NCBI GenBank assembly: GCA_002842215.1 | Contig: PHCC01000023.1 | Coordinates: forward strand, 62,001 to 126,000 | Direction of reading: 5' to 3' | Length of the DNA stretch: 64,000 nucleotides | Origin: Betaproteobacteria bacterium HGW-Betaproteobacteria-9 | GTDB lineage: Bacteria; Pseudomonadota; Gammaproteobacteria; Burkholderiales; Burkholderiaceae_C | Part shown: piece after piece, positions 1-8,197 of the stretch | Numbering within the stretch: position 1 is the stretch's first letter | How the letters are laid out: each line of letters opens with the position of its first letter | Translations under genes and position numbers: made by a program | Notes under the pieces: generated by a model | What the model saw: the letters and a program-made list of their open reading frames with translations, nothing else | Database searches by the model: none | Told to the model about the DNA's origin: nothing

Positions 1-523
1 TGTGCTCCTTCTCCGCCGTGCGCACCGTGATGTATTTCAGCTCGGCCTTGAGGTAGATCACGTCCGACAGCGCCACGCGCTCGCTGCGCCCGCGCTCCTG
101 GATCAGCAGGCTGTCCACAGCGCCGGAGGTTTCTGCACCCTCGCCGCCCACACTGCGCAGGCGCTGCGCTTTCTGCAACGCCTGCTGCAGGCGCTCCAGC
201 CGCACCGGCTTGGTCAGGTAATCGATGGCTTCCAGGTCAAAAGCCTGCACCGCATGCTCGGCGTAGGCCGTGACAAAAATGATCTGCGGCGGCGAAACCA
301 TCTGGCGCAAGCTGGCGGCCAGCGCCATCCCGTCGACGCCAGGCATGTGAACGTCCAGCAGCACCAGATCGCAGGCCGTGCGCTGGATCTGCTCCATCGC
401 CTGCACCGCGTTGGCCGCTTCGCCCACGATCTCGGTGCGCGGATCGGCGCAATCGCCCAGCAACGTGCGCAGCCGCGAACGGGCCAGTGTTTCATCGTCG
501 ACGATCAAAACCTTCAATGCCAT
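1..523 (-). CDS. algR: LytTR-family response regulator, AlgR-like (3' end outside window)
   Basis: The reverse-strand frame from the ATG at 523 reads a receiver domain opening with VLIVDDE (acidic pocket D9, D10) and the phosphoacceptor D57 in LLDVHMPG. It continues into the start of a LytTR DNA-binding domain (IYLKAELKYITVR) and runs off the window at base 1. The start sits 36 bp after the stop of the upstream kinase gene, so the two form a kinase/regulator operon. The order argH, kinase, regulator, divergent from argH, matches the argH-algZ-algR-hemC arrangement known in pseudomonads and many betaproteobacteria; hemC would be expected just outside. The regulator probably controls transcription after phosphorylation by the neighbouring kinase, but its targets cannot be inferred here. 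Confidence 0.9.
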   Translation of the reverse strand, partial: MALKVLIVDDETLARSRLRTLLGDCADPRTEIVGEAANAVQAMEQIQRTACDLVLLDVHMPGVDGMALAASLRQMVSPPQIIFVTAYAEHAVQAFDLEAIDYLTKPVRLERLQQALQKAQRLRSVGGEGAETSGAVDSLLIQERGRSERVALSDVIYLKAELKYITVRTAEKEH

Positions 524-559
524 GCCACGCTCCCTTGCTGTCAGGCTCGAAACAACAGC

Positions 560-1621
560 TTATACCGGTATTTCAAGACGAACCTGAAACACATCATCGA
601 CCAGCGCGCTCTGAAACCGGCCCTGCACGTCGTGCAACAGGGCCAGGCGCTGGCGCACGTTGTCCAGCGCCAGCCCGTTGCCTCTGGCGCCACTGCCCGC
701 CGGCACAGTGTTGGTCACCTTGATCACCACCACGCTGCCACGCCGCTGCGTGCTGATGCGCACCACGGCACCAGTGGGGCTGGGCTCCACGCCGTGCTTG
801 ACCGCGTTTTCCACCAGCGGCTGCAGGATCAGCGGCGGCAGCCGGGCCTCGGAGGCCGACTCGTCGATGCTCCATTCCAGCCGCAGGCGAGCACCAAAAC
901 GCACCTGTTCGATCGCCAGGTAGTGCCGGGCCAGCTCCAGTTCCTGGCTCAGCGGCACCGCTTCCTTGGAGTCGGCCAGCGCGTGACGGAACAGTTCGCT
1001 CAGGTCTTCGAGCAGGCGCTCGGCCTTGGCGGGCTCGGCCCGCACGAGCGCGATCGCGCTGTTGAGCGTGTTGAACAGAAAGTGGGGCCGGATGCGGGCC
1101 TGCAATTCCGCCAGCCGAGCCGTGGTGCTCGCCGGTGTGCGGGCGCGGGCGCGCCAGACCAGCGCCGCCACCAGCACCGCCGCCAACAACGCCCCCGAGG
1201 CCGCGCTGGCCAGCCAGGGCGCCGGATCCACCAGCCCCATCCAGTACAACAGCGCGCAGCCGTAGAGCGCTGCCAGGGTACCGAGCGTGACACCCGCGGT
1301 CCACTGCGCCGGCATCGGCAGGGAGCCCAGCGGCCGCTTGAGCGCGCAGACGCCCAGCAACCAGACCAGGGTCGCGGGCAGGGCAGCGCCCGTCAGCATG
1401 GCCATCTGGCCGGTCCAGTCCCACCAACCCTGCGAGCCAAACAGCGCCGCCACCCACACGACGGCCTGCACAAACAGCACCGCCCGCAACACCACACCGA
1501 CCTTGCAGGTGTCGAACACCAGTTCGCTGGCGCGCACCGGCTCGGGCATGCGCCGCAAAGGCCGCATGCCGGCCGCTGGCGCCAGGTCCTGGAAGCTCGA
1601 TAAAATTCGGGAGTCTTGCAT
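560..1621 (-). CDS. algZ: LytS/AlgZ-type membrane sensor histidine kinase
   Basis: This 353-residue protein has about four hydrophobic helices (residues 45-155) and then a His_kinase domain of the LytS/YehU class. The phosphoacceptor H180 lies in RPHFLFNTLNS, the N-box is LVENAVKHG (about 269-277), and a G-box-like GARGNGLALDN lies near 311. I chose ATG 1621 rather than the in-frame ATG at 1717 because the extra 32 residues are low-complexity and overlap the argH promoter region. The enzyme should autophosphorylate at the inner membrane and pass phosphate to the LytTR regulator encoded 36 bp downstream. No periplasmic sensor domain of any size is visible, so the signal may be sensed within the membrane, as proposed for AlgZ/FimS. 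Confidence 0.9.
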   Translation of the reverse strand: MQDSRILSSFQDLAPAAGMRPLRRMPEPVRASELVFDTCKVGVVLRAVLFVQAVVWVAALFGSQGWWDWTGQMAMLTGAALPATLVWLLGVCALKRPLGSLPMPAQWTAGVTLGTLAALYGCALLYWMGLVDPAPWLASAASGALLAAVLVAALVWRARARTPASTTARLAELQARIRPHFLFNTLNSAIALVRAEPAKAERLLEDLSELFRHALADSKEAVPLSQELELARHYLAIEQVRFGARLRLEWSIDESASEARLPPLILQPLVENAVKHGVEPSPTGAVVRISTQRRGSVVVIKVTNTVPAGSGARGNGLALDNVRQRLALLHDVQGRFQSALVDDVFQVRLEIPV

Positions 1622-1743
1622 GGCTCGCACTATAGGCTGCGACCGCCCGAACAGGGGCAGCACAGATCCGTTTGTAAAACCCGGCCAGCCCGGCCCGGCG
1701 CACCCGCCGCCCTCCAATTCCCTACCCAGCCGCTGGCACCACC

Positions 1744-3151
1744 ATGTCCACCAACCAACTCGACAAGAAATCCGAAGCCTGGTCCGCCCTATTCTCGGAG
1801 CCCATGAGCGAACTGGTCAAGCGCTACACCGCCAGCGTGTTTTTTGACAAACGCCTCTGGCTGGCCGACATCACCGGGTGCCGACGACCGCACGTCGATC
1901 GAGCGCGGCATGGCGCAGATCCGCGCTGAAATAGAAGACGGCACGTTCGAATGGAAGCTCGATCTGGAAGACGTGCACCTGAACATCGAGGCCCGCCTGA
2001 CCCAGTTGGTGGGCGACGCCGGCAAGCGCCTGCACACGGGCCGCAGCCGCAACGACCAGGTCGCCACCGACGTGCGCCTGTGGCTGCGCAGCGAGATCGA
2101 CCTCATCAGCGACCTCTTGCAGGAGCTGCAAACCGCCCTGGTGGACGTGGCCGAGCAGAACGTCGAAGTCATCCTGCCAGGCTTCACACATCTGCAGGTG
2201 GCGCAGCCGGTGAGCTTTGCCCACCACCTGCTGGCCTATGTGGAAATGTTCGCGCGCGATGCCGAACGCATGGCAGACGTGCGCCGCCGCACCAACCGCC
2301 TGCCGCTGGGCAGCGCCGCGCTGGCCGGCACCACATACCCGTTGGACCGCGAGCGCGTGGCCGTCACCCTGGGCATGGTGAATGAGCAGGGCAACCCGCA
2401 GGTCTGCCAGAACAGCCTGGACGGCGTGAGCGACCGCGATTTCGCGATCGAATTCACCGCCGCCGCCTCGTTGTGCATGGTGCACATCAGCCGCTTCAGT
2501 GAGGAGCTGATTTTGTGGATGAGCCAGAACTTCGGCTTCGTGAAGATTGCCGACCGCTTCACCACCGGCTCATCGATCATGCCGCAGAAGAAAAACCCCG
2601 ACGTGCCCGAACTCGCCCGCGGCAAGACCGGCCGCGTGGTCGGCCACCTCATGGGCCTGATCACCCTCATGAAGGGCCAGCCCCTGGCCTACAACAAGGA
2701 CAACCAGGAAGACAAGGAGCCGCTGTTCGACACCGTGGACACGCTCAAAGACACGCTGCGCATCTTTGCCGAGATGGTGGGCGGCCAGCCAAACCCGGCC
2801 ACGGGGCAGAAGGAAGGCGGCATCACCGTCAACGCCGTGGCCATGGAAGAAGCCGCCAAGAAGGGCTACGCCACCGCCACCGACCTGGCCGACTACCTGG
2901 TGAAGAAGGGCCTGCCCTTCCGCGACGCGCACGAAACCGTGGCTCACGCCGTGAAGGCCGCCACCAGCCACGCCTGCGACCTGTCCGAACTGCCGCTGGC
3001 CGTGCTGCAGAGCTTCAACGCCAGCATCGAAAAAGACGTCTACGAGTGCCTGAGCCTGCGTGGCAGCCTGAACGCTCGCAACACGCTGGGTGGCACCGCC
3101 CCGGCCCAGGTGCTGAGCCAGATCGCACGCCACCGCGCCCGCCTGGCCTGA
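1744..3151 (+). pseudogene. argH: argininosuccinate lyase with frameshifting internal deletion
   Basis: ArgH releases arginine and fumarate in the last step of arginine synthesis. The gene starts normally at ATG 1744 and reads the typical N-terminus through residue 45 (LWLADITG), then the frame is lost at about 1876-1880 and this frame stops at 1929. The rest of ArgH is intact in another frame from about 1877 ([11 protein letters not shown]) to 3151, including HTGRSRNDQ and the catalytic-serine loop [11 protein letters not shown]. Compared with family sequences as I remember them, about 14 residues (the SLAHAEML region) are missing, equal to a deletion near 44 bp. Internal starts such as ATG 1910 would give a protein lacking about 60 N-terminal residues, probably inactive. 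A real mutation or an assembly error would both look like this. Confidence 0.85.
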
Positions 3152-3287
3152 ACCTTCACACCGGGCGGCTGCCAGTCGGGCCGCCGCCTCGGAGCAGGCT
3201 CAAGACCGCTTCAAGGGCGCCGATACACAGGGTGAAAACGAAAGTCCGCTGCACGCGGGCGACAACCCTTGAATCGGAGGTTCCCCC

Positions 3288-4412
3288 ATGTCTTCAGAGT
3301 TTCTGTGGATCGCTGCTGTGCTGGCTTCTGCCATGGCATGGTGGTTGCTCCGCCGCCCGGTCGTGCGCGCCCCAGCCAGTGCATCCCGTGAAGTGACCAC
3401 CCTGCGCAGTGCCCTCGGTCCCGTGCCGGCTCACTCGCCGCGCCCGGCACCTGCCTTTGTCGCCACCGTCCAGCCCTTGCCGGACGCGCTGGCGGGTTTC
3501 CACTGGCGCACAGAAGCCGATCTCGATAGCGCAGGCCACGCCACCCTGATCGCTGCCGTGCGCGGCATCCCGCGCCCGCCGCGCTCCATGCAGCAGCTGC
3601 TGTCGCCCGAATTCGTGGCCCGGGCCAGCTCCGCCGAACTCAGCGAACTCGTGATGGGCGAACCGCTCATCGCGGCCAAGGTGCTTTCCACCGTGAACTC
3701 GCCCCTGTACGGCCTGCACAGGCCCGTCACCAACATCGGCCAGGCCGTCACGTTCCTGGGCATCAGCAGCGTGCGCAGCCTCTGCCTGCAATACATGCTG
3801 GCAGAAGCCTTCAAACCCACGCTGGCCGAGGCGCAAAAAGCGTTCGATGCCATCTGGAAAGCCAGCGCCATGGCCAGCGAGCTGGCCATGCGCCTGGGCA
3901 AGGCGCTGAACCTGCCCGACCAGGCGTCGATGTCCACGCAAGTGGTTCTGGGTTTCGTGGGCCAGCTGGCCGCCGCCTCGCTCATCCCCGCAGCCGGCAT
4001 GCCGCGGTGGCTCGGCCGCGACCGGCTCGAACGCGCGCGGCTGGAGCAGGAGCTGCTGGGCCTGAACGCCGTGGAAATCGGCGGCCTGCTCATGAAGTCG
4101 TGGGAACTGCCCGCCGCGCTGGTGGACGATGTGAACGACATGGGCCGCCTGCTGGTCACCCCGCCGGCCGCCATAGAACCTGGGCGCCTGCCGCGCATCG
4201 CGCTCGGCTATCTCTGCGCCCACCTGGGCGAAGGGCTGGCGCAAGGCCGCATCCCGTCGCCCGAGGCACTCACCATCGGCGACGGCGTGGACACCCACCA
4301 CCTGCGCGCCTGCCTGGACCACCCCATGCTCGCGCGCCTGCCCGCTGCACTGCAATCCCCCGAATTGCAGGCCGCCGTGCGCCAGATGCTGGGCGAGCCG
4401 ACCGAGGCCTGA
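3288..4412 (+). CDS. HDOD-domain signalling protein with N-terminal membrane anchor
   Basis: The 374-residue protein begins with one hydrophobic helix (residues 5-20), then a variable linker, then an HDOD domain from about residue 95. The domain shows the family's helical signature (PRPPRSMQQLL, SELVMGEPLIAAKVLSTVNSP, IGQAVTFLGISSVRSLC). HDOD proteins are HD-fold relatives, usually without the HD metal ligands, found in signalling and regulatory proteins; no HD pair is evident here. A GGAGG ribosome site lies 6-7 bases before ATG 3288. It stands alone between argH and the hemerythrin-like gene, so its partner is unknown. Confidence 0.85.
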   Translation: MSSEFLWIAAVLASAMAWWLLRRPVVRAPASASREVTTLRSALGPVPAHSPRPAPAFVATVQPLPDALAGFHWRTEADLDSAGHATLIAAVRGIPRPPRSMQQLLSPEFVARASSAELSELVMGEPLIAAKVLSTVNSPLYGLHRPVTNIGQAVTFLGISSVRSLCLQYMLAEAFKPTLAEAQKAFDAIWKASAMASELAMRLGKALNLPDQASMSTQVVLGFVGQLAAASLIPAAGMPRWLGRDRLERARLEQELLGLNAVEIGGLLMKSWELPAALVDDVNDMGRLLVTPPAAIEPGRLPRIALGYLCAHLGEGLAQGRIPSPEALTIGDGVDTHHLRACLDHPMLARLPAALQSPELQAAVRQMLGEPTEA

Positions 4413-4492
4413 GAGCGGCACAATGGCGGCTTCCGGCGACGCTTGACCTTCATCAAGCCCCCCGGCCCACCCACCCCGTACAGTTGCGCCCC

Positions 4493-4999
4493 ATGAACAC
4501 CACCGCCACGCCCGAAGCCCCCGCCACCACCACCGGCCTGGAATGGGCCCCCAGCCTGCAGACCGGCGACGACCGCATGGACGAAACGCACGAAGAATTC
4601 GTCACCATGCTCAACCAGCTGCTCGCCACCCCGCAAGACCAGCAGCTGCCGCTCTACCGCGAATTCGTCGAACACACCGCCGCCCACTTCGCGCAAGAAG
4701 AGCGCTGGATGCTCGCCACCGGCTTCACCGCCGACAACTGCCACGCCTCGCACCACGCGACCATCATGGAAACGCTGCACGCGGTGATTCCCCACTACCA
4801 GAACGACGACCCGGAAATCATCACCCGCCTGGCCGAAGCGCTGGTCGAATGGTTCCCGCAGCACGCCGCCAGCATGGACGCCGGCCTGGCCCTGCACCTG
4901 AAGGACGTCGGATTCGACTCCCGCACCGAAACCCTGGCCGATCCCGACCGGGTGCGACCGGCGACGATGAGCGGCTGCGGCAGCGTTTCCTGCAGCTGA
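4493..4999 (+). CDS. bacteriohemerythrin-like oxygen-binding protein
   Basis: This 168-residue protein carries the full set of hemerythrin diiron ligands at usual spacing: H33 (DETHEEF), H65 and E69 (HFAQE), H84 and H88 (HASHH), and H124 with D129 (HAASMD). It is a single domain, so the likely role is reversible O2 binding for storage, delivery or sensing in the cytoplasm. The C-terminus ends in a short Ser/Cys-rich tail (MSGCGSVSCS), unusual for the family and a possible additional metal or disulfide site. ATG 4493 was chosen because an open frame extending upstream overlaps the HDOD gene. A strong terminator follows at 5021. Confidence 0.9.
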   Translation: MNTTATPEAPATTTGLEWAPSLQTGDDRMDETHEEFVTMLNQLLATPQDQQLPLYREFVEHTAAHFAQEERWMLATGFTADNCHASHHATIMETLHAVIPHYQNDDPEIITRLAEALVEWFPQHAASMDAGLALHLKDVGFDSRTETLADPDRVRPATMSGCGSVSCS

Positions 5000-5020
5000 G
5001 CGCTCGCCGGCCACCCGATC

Positions 5021-5045
5021 AAGCCACCGCCGGGTGGCTTTTTTG
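5021..5045 (+). terminator. Rho-independent terminator
   Basis: AAGCCACC pairs with GGTGGCTT across a four-base loop and is followed by a T-run (TTTTTTGTT). It lies 22 bp after the hemerythrin-like stop codon, on the same strand. Confidence 0.9.
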
Positions 5046-5107
5046 TTGCTGAGCCCCACCGGCCGGCTTGCAACGACGCGTGAGACATTCAGACCTATAA
5101 ACGCGGG

Positions 5108-5551
5108 ATGAACAAACTGCTTCTCGCCCTCGCTGTTGCGGGGGCCCTGTACTACGGCCTCGGCCAACAAGACAAACCAGATCCCGCTGCTACCCAAACG
5201 GGTGCGCCGGCCCGCAGCGGTAGCGACGCCATTCGCGCCGCCTTCGATGAACAGCGCAGCAGCGTGCAGGTGGCTGGCCAGGGCACCGTGGTCAAACTGC
5301 TGCGGGACGACAACGATGGCAGCCGACACCAGCGTTTCGTCCTGGAGCTGCCCTCGGGGCACACCTTGCTCGTCGCCCACAACATCGACCTGGCGCCGCG
5401 CATTGATGGCCTGGCAACCGGCGACAACGTGGCCTTTCACGGCGTGTATGAATGGAATCCGCAAGGCGGCGTGTTGCACTGGACGCACCACGACCCGCGT
5501 GGTCAACACCCAGCCGGATGGCTGCGGCACGCAGGACGCACCTACCAGTGA
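5108..5551 (+). CDS. DUF3465-type small exported protein
   Basis: The 147-residue product starts with a short hydrophobic segment (residues 2-18, LLLALAVAGALYYGLG) that may be a signal anchor. The body looks like DUF3465: VQVAGQGTVVKLLRDD, then RHQRFVLELPSG, HNIDLAPRIDGL and a C-terminal GVLHWTHHDPRGQH motif. It is probably a small beta-barrel protein in the periplasm or at the membrane; no enzymatic role is established for the family. It follows a terminator, so it has its own promoter, and it precedes the regulated promoter of the ammonium transporter without obvious functional linkage. Confidence 0.75.
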   Translation: MNKLLLALAVAGALYYGLGQQDKPDPAATQTGAPARSGSDAIRAAFDEQRSSVQVAGQGTVVKLLRDDNDGSRHQRFVLELPSGHTLLVAHNIDLAPRIDGLATGDNVAFHGVYEWNPQGGVLHWTHHDPRGQHPAGWLRHAGRTYQ

Positions 5552-5598
5552 ACACCTGTCCACCGGTCGTCAGTGAGCCACCTTGACGCGCCAAAAAC

Positions 5599-5613
5599 GC
5601 ACCTATCCGGCGC
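5599..5613 (+). promoter_or_regulatory. NtrC-like enhancer site
   Basis: GCACC-TATCC-GGCGC matches the NtrC dyad GCACC-N5-GGTGC at 9 of 10 specified positions. It lies about 46 bp upstream of the -24 element of the sigma-54 promoter at 5659. A second, weaker half-site match (GCACC-N5-GG) begins at 5641. Confidence 0.55.
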
Positions 5614-5658
5614 GTTCCAGCACCAAGAAAGGATGACGACGCACCATATTGGATTATC

Positions 5659-5674
5659 TGGCTTGTTTTTTGCT
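5659..5674 (+). promoter_or_regulatory. Sigma-54 (-24/-12) promoter of amt
   Basis: TGGCTTG-TTTT-TTGCT fits the sigma-54 consensus TGGCAYR-N4-TTGCW with the invariant GG and GC in correct register. It lies about 84 bp before the amt start codon, leaving a leader of roughly 70 bases. With the NtrC-like site upstream, this predicts induction under nitrogen limitation. Confidence 0.75.
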
Positions 5675-5757
5675 TGTGCGTGGTGCGATTCGCCATGCAG
5701 ACCCTGTTTTGGCGCTTTCAACGCACCAAAACACGTTTTTCTGCACGGAGATTTTTC

Positions 5758-6960
5758 ATGGACGCACTCAAACAGGGCGCTGACGCCCTGTTCATCCTGC
5801 TCGGCGGCATCATGGTCCTGGCCATGCACGCCGGTTTTGCCTTCCTCGAACTCGGCACGGTTCGCAAGAAGAACCAGGTCAACGCCCTGGTCAAGATCCT
5901 GGTGGACTTTTCGGTCTCGACCATTGCCTACTTTGTCGTTGGCTACGGCGTCGCCTACGGCGCCTCGTTCTTCGTCGGCGCCGAGACGCTGGCCCAGAAA
6001 AACGGCTACGAGCTGGTGAAGTTCTTCTTCCTGCTCACCTTCGCCGCCGCCATCCCCGCCATCATCTCCGGCGGCATCGCCGAACGCGCCAGGTTCTGGC
6101 CGCAACTGATCGCCACGGCCGTCATCGTCGGTTTCGTCTACCCCTTCTTTGAAGGCATCGCCTGGAACGGCCACTTCGGCGTGCAGGCCTGGATCACCGA
6201 AACCACCGGTGCCGCCTTCCACGATTTCGCGGGCTCGGTCGTCGTGCACGCCGTCGGCGGCTGGATTGCGCTGCCCGCGGTCATCTTCTTGGGCGCCCGC
6301 GCCAACCGCTACCGCAAAGACGGCGGCATCTCGGCCCACCCGCCATCGAGCATTCCCTTCCTCGCGCTGGGCGCGTGGATCCTCTGCGTGGGCTGGTTCG
6401 GCTTCAACGTGATGAGCGCGCAGACGCTGGAAAAAATCTCGGGTCTCGTCGCCGTGAACTCGCTCATGGCCATGGTCGGCGGCACACTGGCCGCGCTGCT
6501 GGCCGGCAAGAACGACCCCGGTTTCGTGCACAACGGCCCGCTCGCCGGCCTCGTGGCTGTTTGCGCCGGCTCCGACCTCATGCACCCGCTGGGCGCGCTG
6601 GTGGTCGGCGCCGTGGCGGGCGCGCTCTTCGTGGGCATGTTCACACTGACGCAAAACCGCTGGAAGATCGACGACGTGCTCGGCGTCTGGCCGCTGCACG
6701 GCCTGTGCGGCACCTGGGGCGGCCTCGCGGCTGGCATTTTCGGCCAACAGGCACTGGGCGGCCTGGGTGGCGTCAGCTTCAGCGCACAACTGATCGGCAC
6801 CGCCCTGGGCGTGAGCTGGGCGCTGCTCGGCGGTGCCGTGGTCTACGGCGTGCTCAAAGCCACCATGGGCCTGCGCCTGAGCCAGGAAGAGGAATACGAC
6901 GGCGCCGACCTGACCATCCACCGCATCAGCGCCACACCGGACCGGGAAGTGAGCTGGTAG
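5758..6960 (+). CDS. amt: Ammonium transporter (Amt family)
   Basis: This 400-residue inner-membrane protein has about 11 hydrophobic helices. Landmark Amt residues are present: D156 in AFHDFAGSVVVH, the paired pore histidines H164 and H314 (WPLHGLCGTWGG), and GGIAERARFW. The trimeric channel would take up ammonium. The start at ATG 5758 has a good ribosome site (CACGGAG). The protein begins directly with a transmembrane segment and lacks a cleavable signal peptide, which many proteobacterial AmtB proteins have. No glnK/PII gene is adjacent, unlike the usual glnK-amtB operon, so PII control would act in trans. Regulation is probably by NtrC and sigma-54 through the sites just upstream. Confidence 0.93.
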   Translation: MDALKQGADALFILLGGIMVLAMHAGFAFLELGTVRKKNQVNALVKILVDFSVSTIAYFVVGYGVAYGASFFVGAETLAQKNGYELVKFFFLLTFAAAIPAIISGGIAERARFWPQLIATAVIVGFVYPFFEGIAWNGHFGVQAWITETTGAAFHDFAGSVVVHAVGGWIALPAVIFLGARANRYRKDGGISAHPPSSIPFLALGAWILCVGWFGFNVMSAQTLEKISGLVAVNSLMAMVGGTLAALLAGKNDPGFVHNGPLAGLVAVCAGSDLMHPLGALVVGAVAGALFVGMFTLTQNRWKIDDVLGVWPLHGLCGTWGGLAAGIFGQQALGGLGGVSFSAQLIGTALGVSWALLGGAVVYGVLKATMGLRLSQEEEYDGADLTIHRISATPDREVSW

Positions 6961-6974
6961 GCCGGATCGGCCGC

Positions 6975-8081
6975 CTACGAGCCGTCCCGTCCCTCACCGT
7001 GACCGTGCAGGACATAGTGGCCAAAGGGATTCAAGCCCGCCTGCCGGACATCGGGGTTCCGCTCAAGATACCGGTCTGCGGAAAACTTCCGGTAGTCGAG
7101 CTGCAGATCACTCTTGCTGCGCAGGCACTCCAGGTACAGCTGGGACACCAGCTCGACAAAGCTGGCGTTTTCAGCCACCTCGGCGCCACGGTCCGTCAAT
7201 TCGCTGCGAATCGTCGCCAGCATCTCAGGCGTCGTGCGCCCCAGCCAGTCCTTCAGACCCGTGCAGTCCATGTCTTGCTCGGAATAGGGCGGTAGTTTCA
7301 GGCTTTGCCCCAGGCGGGCCTCCATCCAGCCCATGTCCCAGATATCGATTTCCCGGGACACCAATCTGGCGGGTATTTCAAACCGGCCCGGAAACAGGCG
7401 CCCGACAACACCCAGCAGCTCACGCCAGGAATGGTGCAACACGTCACTCCCGGACGAGAACATCGGAAAACTGTTCAAGGCGTAGATACACCTGACGGCG
7501 TTTGTCGACAAGGTGGCATTTACCTCCAGGCGGTGGGCAGGCTCGTTTTTCAACCCGATCCACGATGCAAAATCAGCGATCACATCACCACTCAGCAACT
7601 TGTCACGGCGGTACAGCCGATAGGCAACACACTCCGCCCCGAAGACGTCTTCGATATGGACAAAGTTGCTCCGATACGAAAGGGGGTGCAAGTGATCGCC
7701 AGCATGTCCCCATTTGATGGCCTCCTGAGTGATGGCCTTGACATAGTCAAAAGGATCCCTGACATAGGCGTAGACCTGAATGTCGCTGGCGTACTGGCGA
7801 AGCAGCGCACCCAGTTCCTGCACAGCCTCCAGATCGAAACCCGTGATGGCTTCCGCCGACAGGATCAGGGCCTCGGTTTCCCACGCCCTCGCCCTCTTGT
7901 GGCCCTTGTCAAAGGCGGTGTTGATCAGGAGTGAGTGGTTGTATGCACGCTGGTGATCCGCCTCCACCGCGGGCGGCAGCGGCGCGTATTCGAAAACACC
8001 ATCCCGGTAACCAGCCAGTGAGGCCTGTATGGATGTTGATCCCGTCTTGTGCATCCCAACGTGGAGGACGATTTTTTTCAT
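6975..8081 (-). CDS. Sulfotransferase-like protein, downstream tandem copy
   Basis: The 368-residue product begins with a nucleotide-sulfate (PAPS)-binding-loop-like segment, GMHKTGST at residues 9-16. It ends in a repeat motif, YLERNPDVRQAG, followed by HYVLHGHGEGRDGS, of a kind seen at the ends of some bacterial glycan-modifying enzymes. It is a close paralogue of the next gene (8198-9358), with near-identical blocks throughout, but lacks about 18 residues after GHKR. A role in sulfating a surface glycan is plausible but inferred from fold only. The start at 8081 aligns with the paralogue's start. Both genes probably form one transcription unit read from 9358 downward. Confidence 0.7.
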   Translation of the reverse strand: MKKIVLHVGMHKTGSTSIQASLAGYRDGVFEYAPLPPAVEADHQRAYNHSLLINTAFDKGHKRARAWETEALILSAEAITGFDLEAVQELGALLRQYASDIQVYAYVRDPFDYVKAITQEAIKWGHAGDHLHPLSYRSNFVHIEDVFGAECVAYRLYRRDKLLSGDVIADFASWIGLKNEPAHRLEVNATLSTNAVRCIYALNSFPMFSSGSDVLHHSWRELLGVVGRLFPGRFEIPARLVSREIDIWDMGWMEARLGQSLKLPPYSEQDMDCTGLKDWLGRTTPEMLATIRSELTDRGAEVAENASFVELVSQLYLECLRSKSDLQLDYRKFSADRYLERNPDVRQAGLNPFGHYVLHGHGEGRDGS

Positions 8082-8197
8082 CAGCAGGGTCTCCCAGATG
8101 ATCGCAAAGTCTAAACAGCTGTCATCGTCGGCTTCGCATAGGCCTACATCTGGAACAGGTATAGACACACGACGGCGCGGACCTGACCAACCGCCGC

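Noticed and set aside
2..1603. Long plus-strand open frame opposite the kinase and regulator genes
   Set aside because: High GC leaves long antisense frames open; its translation is His/Arg/Gln-rich without domains, while the minus-strand frames match AlgZ/AlgR families.
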